A stretch of DNA of 64,000 bases from an uncultured Prochlorococcus sp. (GTDB lineage Bacteria; Cyanobacteriota; Cyanobacteriia; PCC-6307; Cyanobiaceae), in NCBI GenBank assembly GCA_902564695.1, contig CACFCB010000001.1, forward strand, positions 1 to 64,000. Direction: 5' to 3'. Positions 29,805 to 47,067 of this stretch are shown here, in pieces. The position numbers were made by a program, and so were the translations under genes. The notes under the pieces are model-generated. The model did no database searches. It was not told where the DNA came from and saw nothing but the letters and a program-made list of their open reading frames with translations. Numbering within the stretch: position 1 is the stretch's first letter; the number at the start of each line of letters is the position of its first letter.

Positions 29805-32800
29805 ATGAGCAGAAGCGCGATTCAGGTAGCCAAAGCAGCTACATATCTGCCTGATTTGGTTGAGGTGCAAAGATCTAGTTTTAAATGGTTTTTAGAGAAA
29901 GGCTTGATAGAAGAATTAGATAACTTTTCTCCTATTACTGACTACACCGGTAAGCTTGAATTACATTTTATTGGATCTGAATACAAGCTTAAGCGTCCTA
30001 GGCATGATGTTGAGGAAGCAAAAAGAAGAGATGCAACTTTTGCTTCTCAAATGTATGTTACTTGTCGCCTAGTTAATAAAGAGACTGGGGAAATCAAAGA
30101 ACAAGAAGTTTTTATTGGTGAACTTCCATTAATGACTGAACGAGGAACTTTTATAATTAATGGTGCCGAAAGAGTAATTGTTAATCAAATTGTTAGAAGC
30201 CCAGGAGTTTATTTTAAAGATGAGCAAGATAAAAATGGAAGACGAACTTATAATGCGAGCGTTATTCCTAATAGGGGAGCTTGGTTGAAATTTGAAACAG
30301 ATAAAAATGATTTATTGCATGTTCGAGTAGATAAAACAAGAAAAATAAATGCCCATGTCTTAATGAGAGCAATGGGTTTATCAGATAATGATGTTATTGA
30401 TAAATTGCGTCATCCTGAGTTTTACAAAAAATCAATTGACGCGGCTAATGAGGAAGGTATAAGTTCAGAAGATCAAGCATTGCTAGAGCTTTATAAGAAA
30501 TTAAGGCCAGGAGAGCCTCCATCTGTTAGTGGTGGTCAACAATTACTTCAAACAAGATTTTTTGATCCAAAGCGCTATGACTTAGGAAGAGTTGGAAGAT
30601 ATAAAATAAATAAGAAATTACGTCTTACCATCCCTGATAATGTCAGAACACTCACCAATGAAGATGTTTTATCTACTTTAGATTACTTAATCAATTTAGA
30701 ATTAGATGTAGGGGGAGCAACTTTAGATGATATTGATCATTTAGGAAATAGGAGAGTCAGGTCAGTTGGAGAACTTTTACAAAATCAAGTTCGAGTTGGT
30801 TTAAATAGACTTGAAAGGATAATCAAAGAGAGAATGACCGTTGGTGAAACCGATTCACTTACTCCTGCTCAGTTGGTTAATCCAAAACCTTTGGTTGCAG
30901 CGATAAAAGAATTTTTTGGCTCAAGTCAATTAAGTCAATTCATGGACCAAACGAATCCATTAGCTGAGTTAACACATAAAAGGCGTATTTCAGCTCTTGG
31001 GCCAGGTGGGTTGACCCGCGAAAGAGCTGGATTCGCTGTTAGAGATATTCACCCATCTCATTATGGAAGACTTTGTCCTATCGAAACTCCAGAAGGTCCC
31101 AATGCTGGACTCATTAACTCATTAGCAACTCATGCACGAGTTAATGAATATGGTTTTATTGAGACGCCATTTTGGAAGGTGGAAAATGGACGTTTAATTA
31201 AAGAGGGAGATCCGATTTATTTGTCGGCAGACCTAGAAGATGAATGCAGAGTCGCTCCCGGTGACGTCGCGACAGATAAAGAAGGGAAAATTTTGCCAGA
31301 CCTAATTCCAGTTCGATATAGACAAGATTTCGAAAAAGTTCCACCTGAGCAAGTGGATTATGTCCAATTATCTCCTGTCCAAGTTATTTCTGTAGCAACA
31401 TCTTTAATACCATTTTTGGAACATGATGATGCCAACAGAGCTTTGATGGGTTCAAATATGCAAAGGCAAGCAGTTCCGCTTTTACGTCCTGAAAGACCCT
31501 TAGTTGGAACTGGTTTAGAGACTCAGGTTGCTAGAGACTCTGGAATGGTTCCAATCTCAAAAGTGAATGGAACTGTTTCATATGTAGACGCTAATGCAAT
31601 AGTTGTAACTGATGATGAGGGTACTGATCATAATCATTATCTTCAAAAATATCAGAGATCTAATCAAGATACTTGTTTAAATCAAAGACCAATTGTTTTT
31701 AACGGTGATCGAGTTATTGTCGGCCAGGTATTAGCCGATGGTTCAGCTTGCGAGGGAGGAGAAATAGCACTTGGTCAAAATGTACTAATTGCATATATGC
31801 CATGGGAGGGTTACAACTATGAAGATGCAATTCTAGTCAGTGAAAGATTAGTTAAAGATGATCTTTATACTTCTGTCCACATAGAAAAATACGAAATAGA
31901 GGCTCGTCAAACAAAGTTAGGTCCTGAAGAAATAACAAGGGAAATTCCAAATGTCTCAGAAGATAGTCTTGGGAATTTGGATGAAATGGGAATTATTCGA
32001 ATAGGAGCTTTTGTTGAGAGTGGAGACATACTTGTTGGAAAAGTAACTCCAAAAGGAGAATCAGATCAACCTCCTGAAGAAAAACTTTTAAGAGCTATTT
32101 TCGGAGAAAAAGCTAGAGATGTTAGAGACAATTCTCTTCGAGTTCCCTCAACGGAAAGAGGAAGAGTAGTTGATGTCAGGATCTATACGAGAGAACAAGG
32201 TGATGAATTGCCACCGGGTGCAAATATGGTTGTAAGAGTCTATGTCGCTCAACGCAGGAAGATTCAAGTTGGCGATAAAATGGCAGGAAGGCATGGTAAC
32301 AAAGGAATTATTAGTCGAATTCTTCCTAGAGAGGATATGCCCTATCTCCCTGATGGAACACCTGTAGATATTTGCCTTAACCCTCTTGGCGTTCCAAGTC
32401 GAATGAACGTAGGACAAGTTTTTGAGCTTCTCATGGGATGGGCGGCTTCAAACTTGGGTTGTCGAGTCAAAGTCGTCCCATTTGATGAGATGTATGGATC
32501 AGAGATGTCTAATCAGACAGTTCAAGCTTACTTGCAGGAGGCTGCAAAGCAGCCAGGTAAATCATGGGTATACAATCCTGAGGATCCTGGCAAGTTACTG
32601 TTAACCGATGGTCGAACTGGTGAACCTTTTGATCAACCAGTAGCGGTTGGTTATGCCCATTTCTTAAAACTTGTACATTTGGTAGATGACAAAATACATG
32701 CGCGTTCTACAGGACCATATTCTTTGGTTACTCAACAGCCTCTTGGAGGTAAAGCACAGCAAGGTGGGCAGAGACTAGGAGAAATGGAAGTGTGGGCACT

Positions 32801-33092
32801 TGAGGCTTATGGTGCAGCATATACTCTGCAAGAACTTTTAACTGTTAAGTCAGATGATATGCAAGGTCGAAATGAAGCTCTTAATTCTATTGTGAAAGGT
32901 AAACCAATCCCAAGACCTGGGACTCCAGAATCTTTCAAGGTTTTAATGAGAGAACTTCAGTCATTGGGATTAGATATTGGCGTTTATACGGATGACGGAA
33001 AAGAGGTTGATCTAATGCAAGATGTTAACCCACGTAGAAGCACTCCAAGCAGGCCTACTTATGAATCATTAGGTAAAGAGTACGAGGAGTAA
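29805..33092 (+). CDS. rpoB: RNA polymerase beta subunit
   Basis: 1095 aa, full RpoB motifs. Confidence 0.98.
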   Translation: MSRSAIQVAKAATYLPDLVEVQRSSFKWFLEKGLIEELDNFSPITDYTGKLELHFIGSEYKLKRPRHDVEEAKRRDATFASQMYVTCRLVNKETGEIKEQEVFIGELPLMTERGTFIINGAERVIVNQIVRSPGVYFKDEQDKNGRRTYNASVIPNRGAWLKFETDKNDLLHVRVDKTRKINAHVLMRAMGLSDNDVIDKLRHPEFYKKSIDAANEEGISSEDQALLELYKKLRPGEPPSVSGGQQLLQTRFFDPKRYDLGRVGRYKINKKLRLTIPDNVRTLTNEDVLSTLDYLINLELDVGGATLDDIDHLGNRRVRSVGELLQNQVRVGLNRLERIIKERMTVGETDSLTPAQLVNPKPLVAAIKEFFGSSQLSQFMDQTNPLAELTHKRRISALGPGGLTRERAGFAVRDIHPSHYGRLCPIETPEGPNAGLINSLATHARVNEYGFIETPFWKVENGRLIKEGDPIYLSADLEDECRVAPGDVATDKEGKILPDLIPVRYRQDFEKVPPEQVDYVQLSPVQVISVATSLIPFLEHDDANRALMGSNMQRQAVPLLRPERPLVGTGLETQVARDSGMVPISKVNGTVSYVDANAIVVTDDEGTDHNHYLQKYQRSNQDTCLNQRPIVFNGDRVIVGQVLADGSACEGGEIALGQNVLIAYMPWEGYNYEDAILVSERLVKDDLYTSVHIEKYEIEARQTKLGPEEITREIPNVSEDSLGNLDEMGIIRIGAFVESGDILVGKVTPKGESDQPPEEKLLRAIFGEKARDVRDNSLRVPSTERGRVVDVRIYTREQGDELPPGANMVVRVYVAQRRKIQVGDKMAGRHGNKGIISRILPREDMPYLPDGTPVDICLNPLGVPSRMNVGQVFELLMGWAASNLGCRVKVVPFDEMYGSEMSNQTVQAYLQEAAKQPGKSWVYNPEDPGKLLLTDGRTGEPFDQPVAVGYAHFLKLVHLVDDKIHARSTGPYSLVTQQPLGGKAQQGGQRLGEMEVWALEAYGAAYTLQELLTVKSDDMQGRNEALNSIVKGKPIPRPGTPESFKVLMRELQSLGLDIGVYTDDGKEVDLMQDVNPRRSTPSRPTYESLGKEYEE

Positions 33093-33133
33093 TCGACTCA
33101 AATCGGAACCATCATTTAAACAATCTAACTATC

Positions 33134-35041
33134 ATGACTAATAGCAATTTACGGACAGAAAATCATTTTGATTACGTCAAAATCAAACTAGCTTCACCAG
33201 AGAGAGTGATGGAATGGGGGCAAAGAACTTTGCCTAATGGACAGGTGGTAGGGGAAGTTACTAAGCCTGAAACCATAAATTATCGGACTTTAAAACCGGA
33301 AATGGATGGATTGTTTTGCGAAAAGATTTTTGGTCCATCTAAAGATTGGGAATGTCACTGTGGAAAATATAAGAGAGTAAGGCATCGCGGAATTGTCTGT
33401 GAAAGGTGTGGAGTTGAAGTAACAGAAAGTCGTGTCAGAAGGCACAGAATGGGATTTATAAAGTTAGCTGCTCCTGTATCGCATGTTTGGTACTTAAAAG
33501 GCATCCCTAGCTATGTAGCTATTTTATTAGATATGCCTCTTAGAGATGTAGAACAGATTGTCTACTTTAACTGTTATGTTGTACTAGATATTGGAGACAG
33601 TAAGGATCTTAAATACAAGCAGTTGTTGACTGAAGATGAATGGCTTGAAATAGAAGATGAGATTTATGCTGAGGATTCAACTATAGAGAACGAACCTATT
33701 GTAGGGATAGGTGCAGAGGCATTAAAACAATTGCTGGAAGATTTAAATCTTAAAGAAGTTGCCGAGCAATTGAGAGAAGAAATCGCAACTAGTAAAGGTC
33801 AAAAAAGAGCTAAGCTTATTAAAAGGCTACGAGTAATAGATAATTTTATTGCTACTAGTGCAAGTCCAGAATGGATGGTTTTAGATGCAATACCTGTAAT
33901 ACCTCCTGATTTAAGACCTATGGTTCAACTTGACGGGGGGAGATTTGCTACATCAGATTTGAATGACTTGTATCGAAGAGTAATTAATAGGAACAATCGA
34001 CTCGCTCGCCTTCAGGAAATTTTAGCACCAGAGATAATCGTAAGAAATGAAAAAAGAATGTTGCAAGAGGCTGTAGATGCACTAATCGATAACGGTAGAA
34101 GAGGAAGAACTGTTGTAGGTGCTAATAATCGTCCTTTGAAGTCATTAAGCGATATTATTGAGGGCAAGCAAGGTAGATTCCGTCAGAATCTACTTGGGAA
34201 AAGAGTTGATTATTCTGGTCGTTCTGTAATTGTAGTTGGCCCTAAATTGAAAATGCATCAATGTGGATTACCAAAAGAAATGGCGATCGAGCTTTTTCAA
34301 CCTTTTGTAATTCATAGATTGATTCGTCAGAACATTGTTAATAACATTAAAGCTGCAAAGAAATTGATTCAGAAAGCTGACGATGAGGTAATGCAGGTAT
34401 TGCAAGAAGTCATAGATGGTCATCCAATTCTGCTAAATCGAGCTCCAACTTTGCATCGCCTTGGTATTCAAGCTTTTGAACCAAAATTAGTTGCTGGCCG
34501 AGCCATACAATTGCATCCATTAGTATGTCCAGCTTTTAATGCTGATTTTGATGGAGATCAAATGGCCGTTCATGTGCCTTTAGCCATTGAGGCTCAAACA
34601 GAGGCAAGAATGTTGATGTTGGCAAGTAATAATATCCTTTCTCCTGCAACAGGTGATCCAATTGTTACCCCATCGCAAGATATGGTTTTAGGATCCTATT
34701 ACCTTACTGCAATTCAACCGCAAGCAAATCAACCTAAATTCGGAGATTATTCAAAAACATATGCATCACTTGAAGATGTCATACAAGCTCTGGAAGACAA
34801 GAGAATTGATCTTCATGATTGGGTTTGGGTACGTTTCTCGGGAGAAGTTGAAGACGACGATGAGCTTCAAAAACCAAGAAAGTCAGAGACTTTGAAAGAT
34901 GGTACGCGTGTTGAAGAATGGACATATCGTAGAGACCGATTAGATGAAGATGGCAGTTTAATTAGTCGTTATATTTTGACGACAGTTGGTCGAGTAGTGA
35001 TGAATCACACAATCATTGATGCGGTAGCTGCTACCTCATAA
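33134..35041 (+). CDS. rpoC1: RNA polymerase gamma subunit (beta' N-terminal part)
   Basis: [12 protein letters not shown]; cyanobacterial split beta'. Confidence 0.98.
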   Translation: MTNSNLRTENHFDYVKIKLASPERVMEWGQRTLPNGQVVGEVTKPETINYRTLKPEMDGLFCEKIFGPSKDWECHCGKYKRVRHRGIVCERCGVEVTESRVRRHRMGFIKLAAPVSHVWYLKGIPSYVAILLDMPLRDVEQIVYFNCYVVLDIGDSKDLKYKQLLTEDEWLEIEDEIYAEDSTIENEPIVGIGAEALKQLLEDLNLKEVAEQLREEIATSKGQKRAKLIKRLRVIDNFIATSASPEWMVLDAIPVIPPDLRPMVQLDGGRFATSDLNDLYRRVINRNNRLARLQEILAPEIIVRNEKRMLQEAVDALIDNGRRGRTVVGANNRPLKSLSDIIEGKQGRFRQNLLGKRVDYSGRSVIVVGPKLKMHQCGLPKEMAIELFQPFVIHRLIRQNIVNNIKAAKKLIQKADDEVMQVLQEVIDGHPILLNRAPTLHRLGIQAFEPKLVAGRAIQLHPLVCPAFNADFDGDQMAVHVPLAIEAQTEARMLMLASNNILSPATGDPIVTPSQDMVLGSYYLTAIQPQANQPKFGDYSKTYASLEDVIQALEDKRIDLHDWVWVRFSGEVEDDDELQKPRKSETLKDGTRVEEWTYRRDRLDEDGSLISRYILTTVGRVVMNHTIIDAVAATS

Positions 35042-35075
35042 CTTTAATAAACAACTTTTTTCTTTTCTTGCTTAG

Positions 35076-40491
<5,416 letters not shown>

Positions 40492-40525
40492 GCAAGTTTT
40501 CAAACGATATTAACTCTGAACTCCT

Positions 40526-42277
40526 ATGACGTTTATAGATTGGCTTATCCTTGGTATCTATTTACTATTTTCTTTATTCTTAGGATTTTATGTATCGTTA
40601 AGAAATAAGAACGAAGCGGATTATTTTATTGCTGGTCGTCGTCTAAATGGTTTGCTTGCAGGAATGTCGATGGCTGCCACTACGTTTTCAATTGATACAC
40701 CTTTATATGTTGCTGGTATTGTTGGAACGAGAGGTTTGGCAGGGAATTGGGAGTGGTGGAGCTTTGGACTGGCACATGTCGCAATGACAGTTATATTTGC
40801 TCCACTTTGGAGGCGTAGTGGAGTATTAACTGATGCTGCGTTCACTGAATTGCGTTATGGAGGAAAAGCAGCAGCATACCTAAGAGGTTTTAAAGCTTTT
40901 TTACTTTCTGTACCTATTAATTGTATTGGTATAGGTTATGCTTTCTTGGCTATGCGTAAGGTCGCTGAGTCATTTGGCATTGTGGATGGAAATAATGTTT
41001 TTGGGGTATTTACTGACACGATGGTGTTAATGACTTTAGTTGCATTGTTTGTTCTTATTTACACTGTAATAGGTGGACTTTGGGCAGTAGTGATTAATGA
41101 TTTTGTTCAACTTTTGCTTGCTATTGGAGGAGCTTTTGCTGTTTGTTATGTCGTACTAGATGCTTCAGGGGGCATGACGCACCTATTGATAAAGTTGGAA
41201 GAATTAGAACGTCCGGAACTACTTTCTTTGTTCCCCTGGACATTTGATAAAGATGGAATTAATTGGATAGATACTTCCGAAATAAGTATCACTACTTTTT
41301 TTGCTTTTATTTCATTGCAGTGGTGGAGTTTTAGACGTAGTGATGGCGGTGGAGAGTTTATTCAACGTTTATTAGCTACTAAAGATGAAAAACAAGCAAC
41401 TTTGGCTGGGATAGTTTTTTTAATTGTCAATTACCTGATAAGAAGTTGGCTTTGGATCTTAGTTGGTTTGGCTGGATTAGTCCTTTTGCCTTATCAAACT
41501 GACTGGGAATTAAGTTATCCAAATTTAGCAGTTAATTATTTACCACCAGTTGCGCTTGGCTTGGTAGTTGTTTCATTAGTTGCTGCTTTCATGAGTACTG
41601 TAAGTACTTCAATTAATTGGGGTGCAAGTTATCTAGCTCATGATCTCTATAAAAGATTTTTGAGGCCATCTGCTGGTGCGCGTGAAATGATCCTCATAGG
41701 CCAGCTAGCAAGTATTTTGTTACTTTTAATTGGTGTCATCACAGCATTGTTCAGTAATAGTATTGGTTCAATGTTCAGACTTGTTATTGCTATCGGAACT
41801 GGTCCAGGTGTGGTACTAGTACTGAGATGGTTTTGGTGGCGAATTAATGCATTAGCAGAACTTGCTTCAATGCTAAGTGGTTTTTTTATTGGCTTAATTA
41901 CCTCAGTTTCTCCCTATTTTATAATCGAAGATTTTGGAAAAAGACTTTTTTTTACTACTTCATTGACTGCTGTGATTTGGTTGCTGACCTTATTTTTTAC
42001 TAAGCCAGAAACACAGGAGACGCTTGATAAATTTGTCATTCAGGTAAGACCACCAGGACCTGGTTGGAATAAAATAAGAACAAAATTGAATCTTGAGCCA
42101 ATTGATTCTTTTTTAATGCTTGGATTGCGGTTCGCTTTTGGTTCAGGAATTCTTTATGGAGGATTAATTAGTATTGGTGCTTTTTTATTACATCAAGAAA
42201 GAGGAGGCTGGATTGCCCTTTCAATATCAGTTTTTTGTATCTTTTTAATAAAAAAAACACGACTAATTCCTCAATAA
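40526..42277 (+). CDS. Sodium:solute symporter (SSS family)
   Basis: 583 aa; ADYFIAGRRLNGLLAGMSMAATTFS...; multiple TM segments. Confidence 0.85.
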   Translation: MTFIDWLILGIYLLFSLFLGFYVSLRNKNEADYFIAGRRLNGLLAGMSMAATTFSIDTPLYVAGIVGTRGLAGNWEWWSFGLAHVAMTVIFAPLWRRSGVLTDAAFTELRYGGKAAAYLRGFKAFLLSVPINCIGIGYAFLAMRKVAESFGIVDGNNVFGVFTDTMVLMTLVALFVLIYTVIGGLWAVVINDFVQLLLAIGGAFAVCYVVLDASGGMTHLLIKLEELERPELLSLFPWTFDKDGINWIDTSEISITTFFAFISLQWWSFRRSDGGGEFIQRLLATKDEKQATLAGIVFLIVNYLIRSWLWILVGLAGLVLLPYQTDWELSYPNLAVNYLPPVALGLVVVSLVAAFMSTVSTSINWGASYLAHDLYKRFLRPSAGAREMILIGQLASILLLLIGVITALFSNSIGSMFRLVIAIGTGPGVVLVLRWFWWRINALAELASMLSGFFIGLITSVSPYFIIEDFGKRLFFTTSLTAVIWLLTLFFTKPETQETLDKFVIQVRPPGPGWNKIRTKLNLEPIDSFLMLGLRFAFGSGILYGGLISIGAFLLHQERGGWIALSISVFCIFLIKKTRLIPQ

Positions 42278-42342
42278 ATTTAACCCCCATACCCAAATGG
42301 TCAAAATTTAGAGCAAAATAGAATTCTAATAGTTTTGCAATC

Positions 42343-42468
42343 TTGGGTTTTTTACGTACAACTCTTTTCCCTATTTTGATTGTTGCTCTTTTTGGTGTGG
42401 CTTTGTTGGCAGTCAGCGCTCGTATTTGGCTTCCTGGAGATATGCTTGCACCAGCACCAGTTAATTAA
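42343..42468 (+). CDS. Small single-TM protein (41 aa, TTG start)
   Basis: (M)GFLRTTLFPILIVALFGVALLAVSARIWLPGDMLAPAPVN; below track cutoff. Confidence 0.55.
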   Translation: MGFLRTTLFPILIVALFGVALLAVSARIWLPGDMLAPAPVN

Positions 42469-42492
42469 TCTTGCTCTTCTTTCGTCAGAGCT

Positions 42493-43302
42493 ATGAATGA
42501 TGCAAATCAAAAATTAAGCAAAGATGGGTTGGCTAATTTAGCCATAGACCCAGATCTATTAGCTAGAGAATTAGCTGCTCAGTTGGCGGGAGACCCTTTA
42601 GATGATCTTGAATTGGATGAAAATGACGATGATCTAACTAATTCATCAAAAGAATGCGATCAAGCTTTGAAATGGCTTCAATCTGGAAATGAGGAAAAAT
42701 TGCAGGGGCTTAGGGTCTTTTGTGAATATCGGGATTCCAGAGCTCTGCCATTTTTATTACCTTTACTTGATGAGCCCTCTCCTGTTGTGAGGATGAGCGC
42801 TGTTTATGCGTTAGGAAGAAATCCTTGTCCGCAAGCTATCGATCTTCTTTTGAAATTGTTGAAGTCTGATAGTAATGCTTATGTGAGAAAAGCTACTGCA
42901 TGGAGTCTCGGGAATTACTCTGACGCCCCTGTACTGGAACCTCTTATTAATGCCTTAAAACAAGATGTAGCTGCTGTTCGTTTGTGGGCTTCAAGTTCTT
43001 TAGCAGAGGTGGGATTAAATTCAGTTGAAAGATCTTTACCAGCTGCGAAACAATTATTAGAAAGTTTGCAAGTTGATGGTGAGCCAATTGTTAGGAGTAA
43101 TTGTATTTGGTCCCTAGGACGCCTTTACAGCTTCTTGAGTGAGGAAATCAAAATTAAGGTCGAAGAGACTTTTTTAGGGGTTTTACTTAATGATATGGAG
43201 CCTTCAGTAAGGTATGAAGCTCGCATAGCCCTGGAGCAATTGGATAATCCAGAAGTACAAAAAAAATTAAAACTATTAATTGATGAAGGTCAATTGGTTT
43301 AA
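42493..43302 (+). CDS. HEAT-repeat protein (phycobilin lyase/NblB-like)
   Basis: VVRMSAVYALGRNPCPQAIDLLLKLL, VRKATAWSLGNYSDAPVLEPLINAL. Confidence 0.8.
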   Translation: MNDANQKLSKDGLANLAIDPDLLARELAAQLAGDPLDDLELDENDDDLTNSSKECDQALKWLQSGNEEKLQGLRVFCEYRDSRALPFLLPLLDEPSPVVRMSAVYALGRNPCPQAIDLLLKLLKSDSNAYVRKATAWSLGNYSDAPVLEPLINALKQDVAAVRLWASSSLAEVGLNSVERSLPAAKQLLESLQVDGEPIVRSNCIWSLGRLYSFLSEEIKIKVEETFLGVLLNDMEPSVRYEARIALEQLDNPEVQKKLKLLIDEGQLV

Positions 43303-43391
43303 TTTTTGGTACAAAAACACTTCGTTGTAACAAACAATTCGCGAATTTATACTTTTTTTCTATATCATCAGTGACTTAGGCCTCTTATTAC

Positions 43392-43595
43392 ATGCCACAA
43401 CGCACATTGCGCTTTAAGATTCGACAAGATGGACGTGTTGAAGAAACCGTCGAAGGTCTTGTTGGAGAAGCATGTATCAATTTAACTGAAAAGCTTGAAG
43501 ATGCCTTAGGCACCGTTGAGCGAAGAGAACCAACCTCTGATGCCTTCCTTAGTGAAGAGGTTCAAAAACAGATTATTCCAGCAGAAATTCACTGA
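43392..43595 (+). CDS. DUF2997 protein
   Basis: MPQRTLRFKIRQDGRVEETVEGLVGEACINLTEKLEDALG; next to ycf35. Confidence 0.75.
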   Translation: MPQRTLRFKIRQDGRVEETVEGLVGEACINLTEKLEDALGTVERREPTSDAFLSEEVQKQIIPAEIH

Positions 43596-43987
43596 TGTCA
43601 CATTTCAGCACAGTAAAAACCCAACTTCGTAAGAAAGAGTACTTAAAACAGGCTCTTGTCGATTTAGGATACGCTCCTAAAGATGGCCAAAATTTAGTTA
43701 GGGGTTATAGAGGCCAAACAGTCAAGGCTGAAATGACTGTAGAAATGACACAAGGAGCTGATATAGGTTTTCGTTGGAATGAGGGATCAAAATCTTATGA
43801 ACTTGTAACTGACTTAGATCTCTGGAAGCAATCAATCCCAGTTGAAAGATTTCTTGCCCAAGTAACTCAACGATATGCGTTAAATACAGTTATTGACTCA
43901 ACTACCCAAGAAGGTTTTCAAATTGCTGAGCAAAAGGAAAATATAGATGGGTCAATAGAATTGGTGGTTACTCGTTGGGATTCTTGA
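43595..43987 (+). CDS. ycf35: Ycf35 / DUF1257 family protein
   Basis: MSHFSTVKTQLRKKEYLKQALVDLGY. Confidence 0.85.
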   Translation: MSHFSTVKTQLRKKEYLKQALVDLGYAPKDGQNLVRGYRGQTVKAEMTVEMTQGADIGFRWNEGSKSYELVTDLDLWKQSIPVERFLAQVTQRYALNTVIDSTTQEGFQIAEQKENIDGSIELVVTRWDS

Positions 43988-44002
43988 ATTTAATTAAACA
44001 AA

Positions 44003-44422
44003 TTGACTTTTGATCCAAGCGCAGCTTTTGAAACTAGATCTGGTGAGTCCCAGCGACTAATTGACATACATGATCCAAATGCGGCTTTCGCAGCTATCAA
44101 TAATGAAGATTTCAAACGCAGTGGTAGAGATCCAGTTTTAGGAGGGAAATTAAGAGAAAAAGCTGTATGGGTTGACGAAAGAAAATGCATAGGCTGTACA
44201 TATTGCAGTTCAGTTGCGACTAATACTTTTGCAATGGAACCTGAACAAGGCAGAGCACGAGCTTTTAGACAAGATGGGGATAGCGAGGAATTAATTCAAG
44301 AGGCAATAGATACTTGTCCCGTGGATTGTATTGAATGGGTTTCTTTTGAAGAATTAATTAAATTGAGAGAAGTATTGAAAAATCACCAATTTAGAAATTT
44401 AGGATTGCCACCAGTTACTTAA
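44003..44422 (+). CDS. 4Fe-4S ferredoxin
   Basis: KCIGCTYCSSVATNTF...DTCPVDCIEWV; TTG start. Confidence 0.85.
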   Translation: MTFDPSAAFETRSGESQRLIDIHDPNAAFAAINNEDFKRSGRDPVLGGKLREKAVWVDERKCIGCTYCSSVATNTFAMEPEQGRARAFRQDGDSEELIQEAIDTCPVDCIEWVSFEELIKLREVLKNHQFRNLGLPPVT

Positions 44423-44437
44423 TTTTTTTAGATTAAA

Positions 44438-45664
44438 TTGATAAGAAATAACTGCAGAAAATATGAGCCAATCCCTTGTAGAAGGTTTGGGAGAACTGAG
44501 ATTCAAATGCCTGTATTGTCTCTTGGAGGTATGCGTTTTCAACAAAGTTGGAAAGATTTAGATCCTAATGAGATTGGTAAAGAAGAACAAAATAACTTGA
44601 AAAATATTATTAACCAGGCTGCTCAAAAAGGTTTACATCATATAGAAACTGCTCGCCATTATGGAACATCAGAACTCCAAATAGGATGGGCTTTGAGCGA
44701 AATCGATGATCCTAAAAGAATTTTGCAAACAAAAATTCCTCCAAACAATGACCCTTCTATATTTGAAAAAGAACTTGAGTTGAGCTTAAGCAGATTAGGG
44801 TCTAAAAAAATTGATTTATTAGCCATTCATGGAATAAATCTTCCGGAGCACTTAGACATGACTATTCGTCCTAATGGATGTCTTGATATCGTGCGTGATT
44901 GGCAAAAAAAAGGTCTTGTCAGTCACATTGGTTTTTCAACTCATGCGAAGGTTGATCTGATCATAAAAACAATTGAAACAGGCTTTTTTGATTATGTTAA
45001 TTTACATTGGTATTTTATTCGGCAGGAAAATGAACGAGCTTTAGAGGCAGCCAATGCAAATGATATGGGGGTATTTATAATAAGCCCCACTGATAAGGGA
45101 GGGCATTTGCATACGCCGTCTCAAAAACTTTTAGATTTATGTAGTCCATTGCACCCAATAGTATTTAATGATCTTTTTTGTCTTAGTGATAAAAGAGTTC
45201 ATACATTAAGTGTCGGCGCCTCAAACCCTGAGGATCTTGAAATTCATATAAATGCAATATCTCAAATTGATAATTTGTATGAGTTAGTGAATATTATAGA
45301 AAAACGATTAATATATGCCTCCTTAAAGGTGCTTGGGAAATCATGGTTGACTACTTGGAGTCTAGGTTTGCCTAGTTGGTATCAAACTCCAGGAGAGATA
45401 AATATTCCTGTTTTATTGTGGTTATATAATTTATTAGAAGCTTGGGATATGGAAGGTTTTGCTAAAGATCGTTATAGCCTATTAGGTAGAGGTGGGCATT
45501 GGTTTCCAGGCTCAAACGCGGATTGCCTAGATTGTGAAGTTAGCGAGGATGATTTAAAAAAAGTTTTGATTAATAGTCCTTGGAGTTCAGAAATACCTAT
45601 TGTGCTTAGGAAATTGAAAGATCGATTGGGGGGAGAAAGAAGAGATAGATTATGGGGGATTTAA
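44438..45664 (+). CDS. Aldo/keto reductase
   Basis: PVLSLGGMRFQQSW..., HHIETARHYGTSELQIGWAL, GFSTHAKVDLI. Confidence 0.85.
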   Translation: MIRNNCRKYEPIPCRRFGRTEIQMPVLSLGGMRFQQSWKDLDPNEIGKEEQNNLKNIINQAAQKGLHHIETARHYGTSELQIGWALSEIDDPKRILQTKIPPNNDPSIFEKELELSLSRLGSKKIDLLAIHGINLPEHLDMTIRPNGCLDIVRDWQKKGLVSHIGFSTHAKVDLIIKTIETGFFDYVNLHWYFIRQENERALEAANANDMGVFIISPTDKGGHLHTPSQKLLDLCSPLHPIVFNDLFCLSDKRVHTLSVGASNPEDLEIHINAISQIDNLYELVNIIEKRLIYASLKVLGKSWLTTWSLGLPSWYQTPGEINIPVLLWLYNLLEAWDMEGFAKDRYSLLGRGGHWFPGSNADCLDCEVSEDDLKKVLINSPWSSEIPIVLRKLKDRLGGERRDRLWGI

Positions 45665-46404
45665 TAGCCTAATGGTTGTTTTTTAGGCTTGCCAATTGGT
45701 CTGGGATATTGATTTGGACATTTATTAATACTATTAATTCGAATAATATTCCTAATACCACGGTGATTTGGAAGTTCAAAACTATGTGTTTGTTTGATTA
45801 CTGCATTGAGCTCATTCAATGCTTTTTTTAGGATCTCTTGATCTTTTTTCTTCCAGCTTCCTTTGAAGATGAGTGCTTGACCTTTTGAATTTAGAAAAGG
45901 TATGAGATATTCGGCTACTACATTTGCTGGAGCAACTGCTCGAGCAATGGCATAGTCAAAAACACCTCTAAAGATTGGGTCTTTTCCTGCTGATTCAGCT
46001 CTTTCGGTTACAACTGTTATACGAGAACTTAATCCAATTTCTCTCGAAACTTCTTTTAAAAAAGTCGTTTTCTTATTTGAAGAATCTAAAAGAGTAATAT
46101 TGGTATTTGGCATAGCTATTGCTATGGCTATGCCTGGGAATCCACAGCCAGAACCAATATCAATATATTTCTGACAACGTTCTGGATTTTGAAGCTCTTC
46201 AGTAAGTGGTAACAAGCTATCACAGACTTGTGTAATCCAGAAATCATCTCCATCTACCAAGCGAGTGAGATTTATCTTCTTATTCCATTCTTTAAGAAAC
46301 TCTTGCAACTGGATGAATTGAGCTAATTGTTTTTTGTTTGGTACCCATTTGAGCTCATTCCATATCATTAGATGACATGATTTTTTGTTTTTATCAGTAG
46401 ACAT
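45661..46404 (-). CDS. rsmG: 16S rRNA (guanine527-N7)-methyltransferase RsmG
   Basis: YIDIGSGCGFPGIAIAIAMPNTNITLLDSSNKKTTFLKEV. Confidence 0.93.
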   Translation of the reverse strand: MSTDKNKKSCHLMIWNELKWVPNKKQLAQFIQLQEFLKEWNKKINLTRLVDGDDFWITQVCDSLLPLTEELQNPERCQKYIDIGSGCGFPGIAIAIAMPNTNITLLDSSNKKTTFLKEVSREIGLSSRITVVTERAESAGKDPIFRGVFDYAIARAVAPANVVAEYLIPFLNSKGQALIFKGSWKKKDQEILKKALNELNAVIKQTHSFELPNHRGIRNIIRINSINKCPNQYPRPIGKPKKQPLGY

Positions 46405-46480
46405 TTTGTTTTTCTTTTGAAATAGTCAGGCTTGGGATATTTAGATAAAATTTATATATTATTAGATCATATTTTTTTAG

Positions 46481-46921
46481 TTGCCCCCCTTTTTCAATTG
46501 TTACGAACTTCTTGGAGTCTCTTCCTCTGCGAATAATGCAGAGCTTAGAAAAGCTTTTCGACAATTAAGTAAGCAACTTCATCCTGATACTACTTCTCTG
46601 CCAAGAGACGAAGCGACAAGACAATTTCAAAAAGTTTGCGAGGCATATGATTTATTAAGTGATCCTGTACTCAGGGCAAACTATGATTTAAGTATAGAAA
46701 GAGAAAATAACCTTACGAATCAAGAAACAGAATCTAATGTAGAAAATATACAGCCTGTAAAATTTTCTAAATCGATAGGAGTGAGACGACCATTTTCAGG
46801 TGGAGAATTGTTCTCACTTCTTCTTTTAATAGCTGCTATTTTTTTGAGCCTGATTTTAGGGCTGCTTATTGCTTTTGTGCGGGGAGGGGGTTTGGATTTT
46901 ACTCCAAGTTGGTTGATATGA
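46481..46921 (+). CDS. J-domain protein with C-terminal TM segment
   Basis: YELLGVSSSANNAELRKAFRQLSKQLHPD; hydrophobic LLLLIAAIFLSLILGLLIAF. Confidence 0.85.
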   Translation: MPPFFNCYELLGVSSSANNAELRKAFRQLSKQLHPDTTSLPRDEATRQFQKVCEAYDLLSDPVLRANYDLSIERENNLTNQETESNVENIQPVKFSKSIGVRRPFSGGELFSLLLLIAAIFLSLILGLLIAFVRGGGLDFTPSWLI

Positions 46922-46958
46922 GTTTAAATTTTAGCTGAGAACTCTAAGGTTAAGCTTT

Positions 46959-46981
46959 AAGTATTTTCTTTATAAATACTT
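46959..46981. terminator. Convergent terminator candidate
   Basis: AAGTATTT/AAATACTT 8-bp perfect stem, 7-nt loop, between the convergent J-protein gene and bioA. Confidence 0.5.
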
Positions 46982-47067
46982 GTCTTGATTTTTTGAAGTC
47001 GATGAAATTTCTTTATTTTATAAAGATCGAATGTATAGCTAGTAAAATTAAATAAACTAATAGATAA

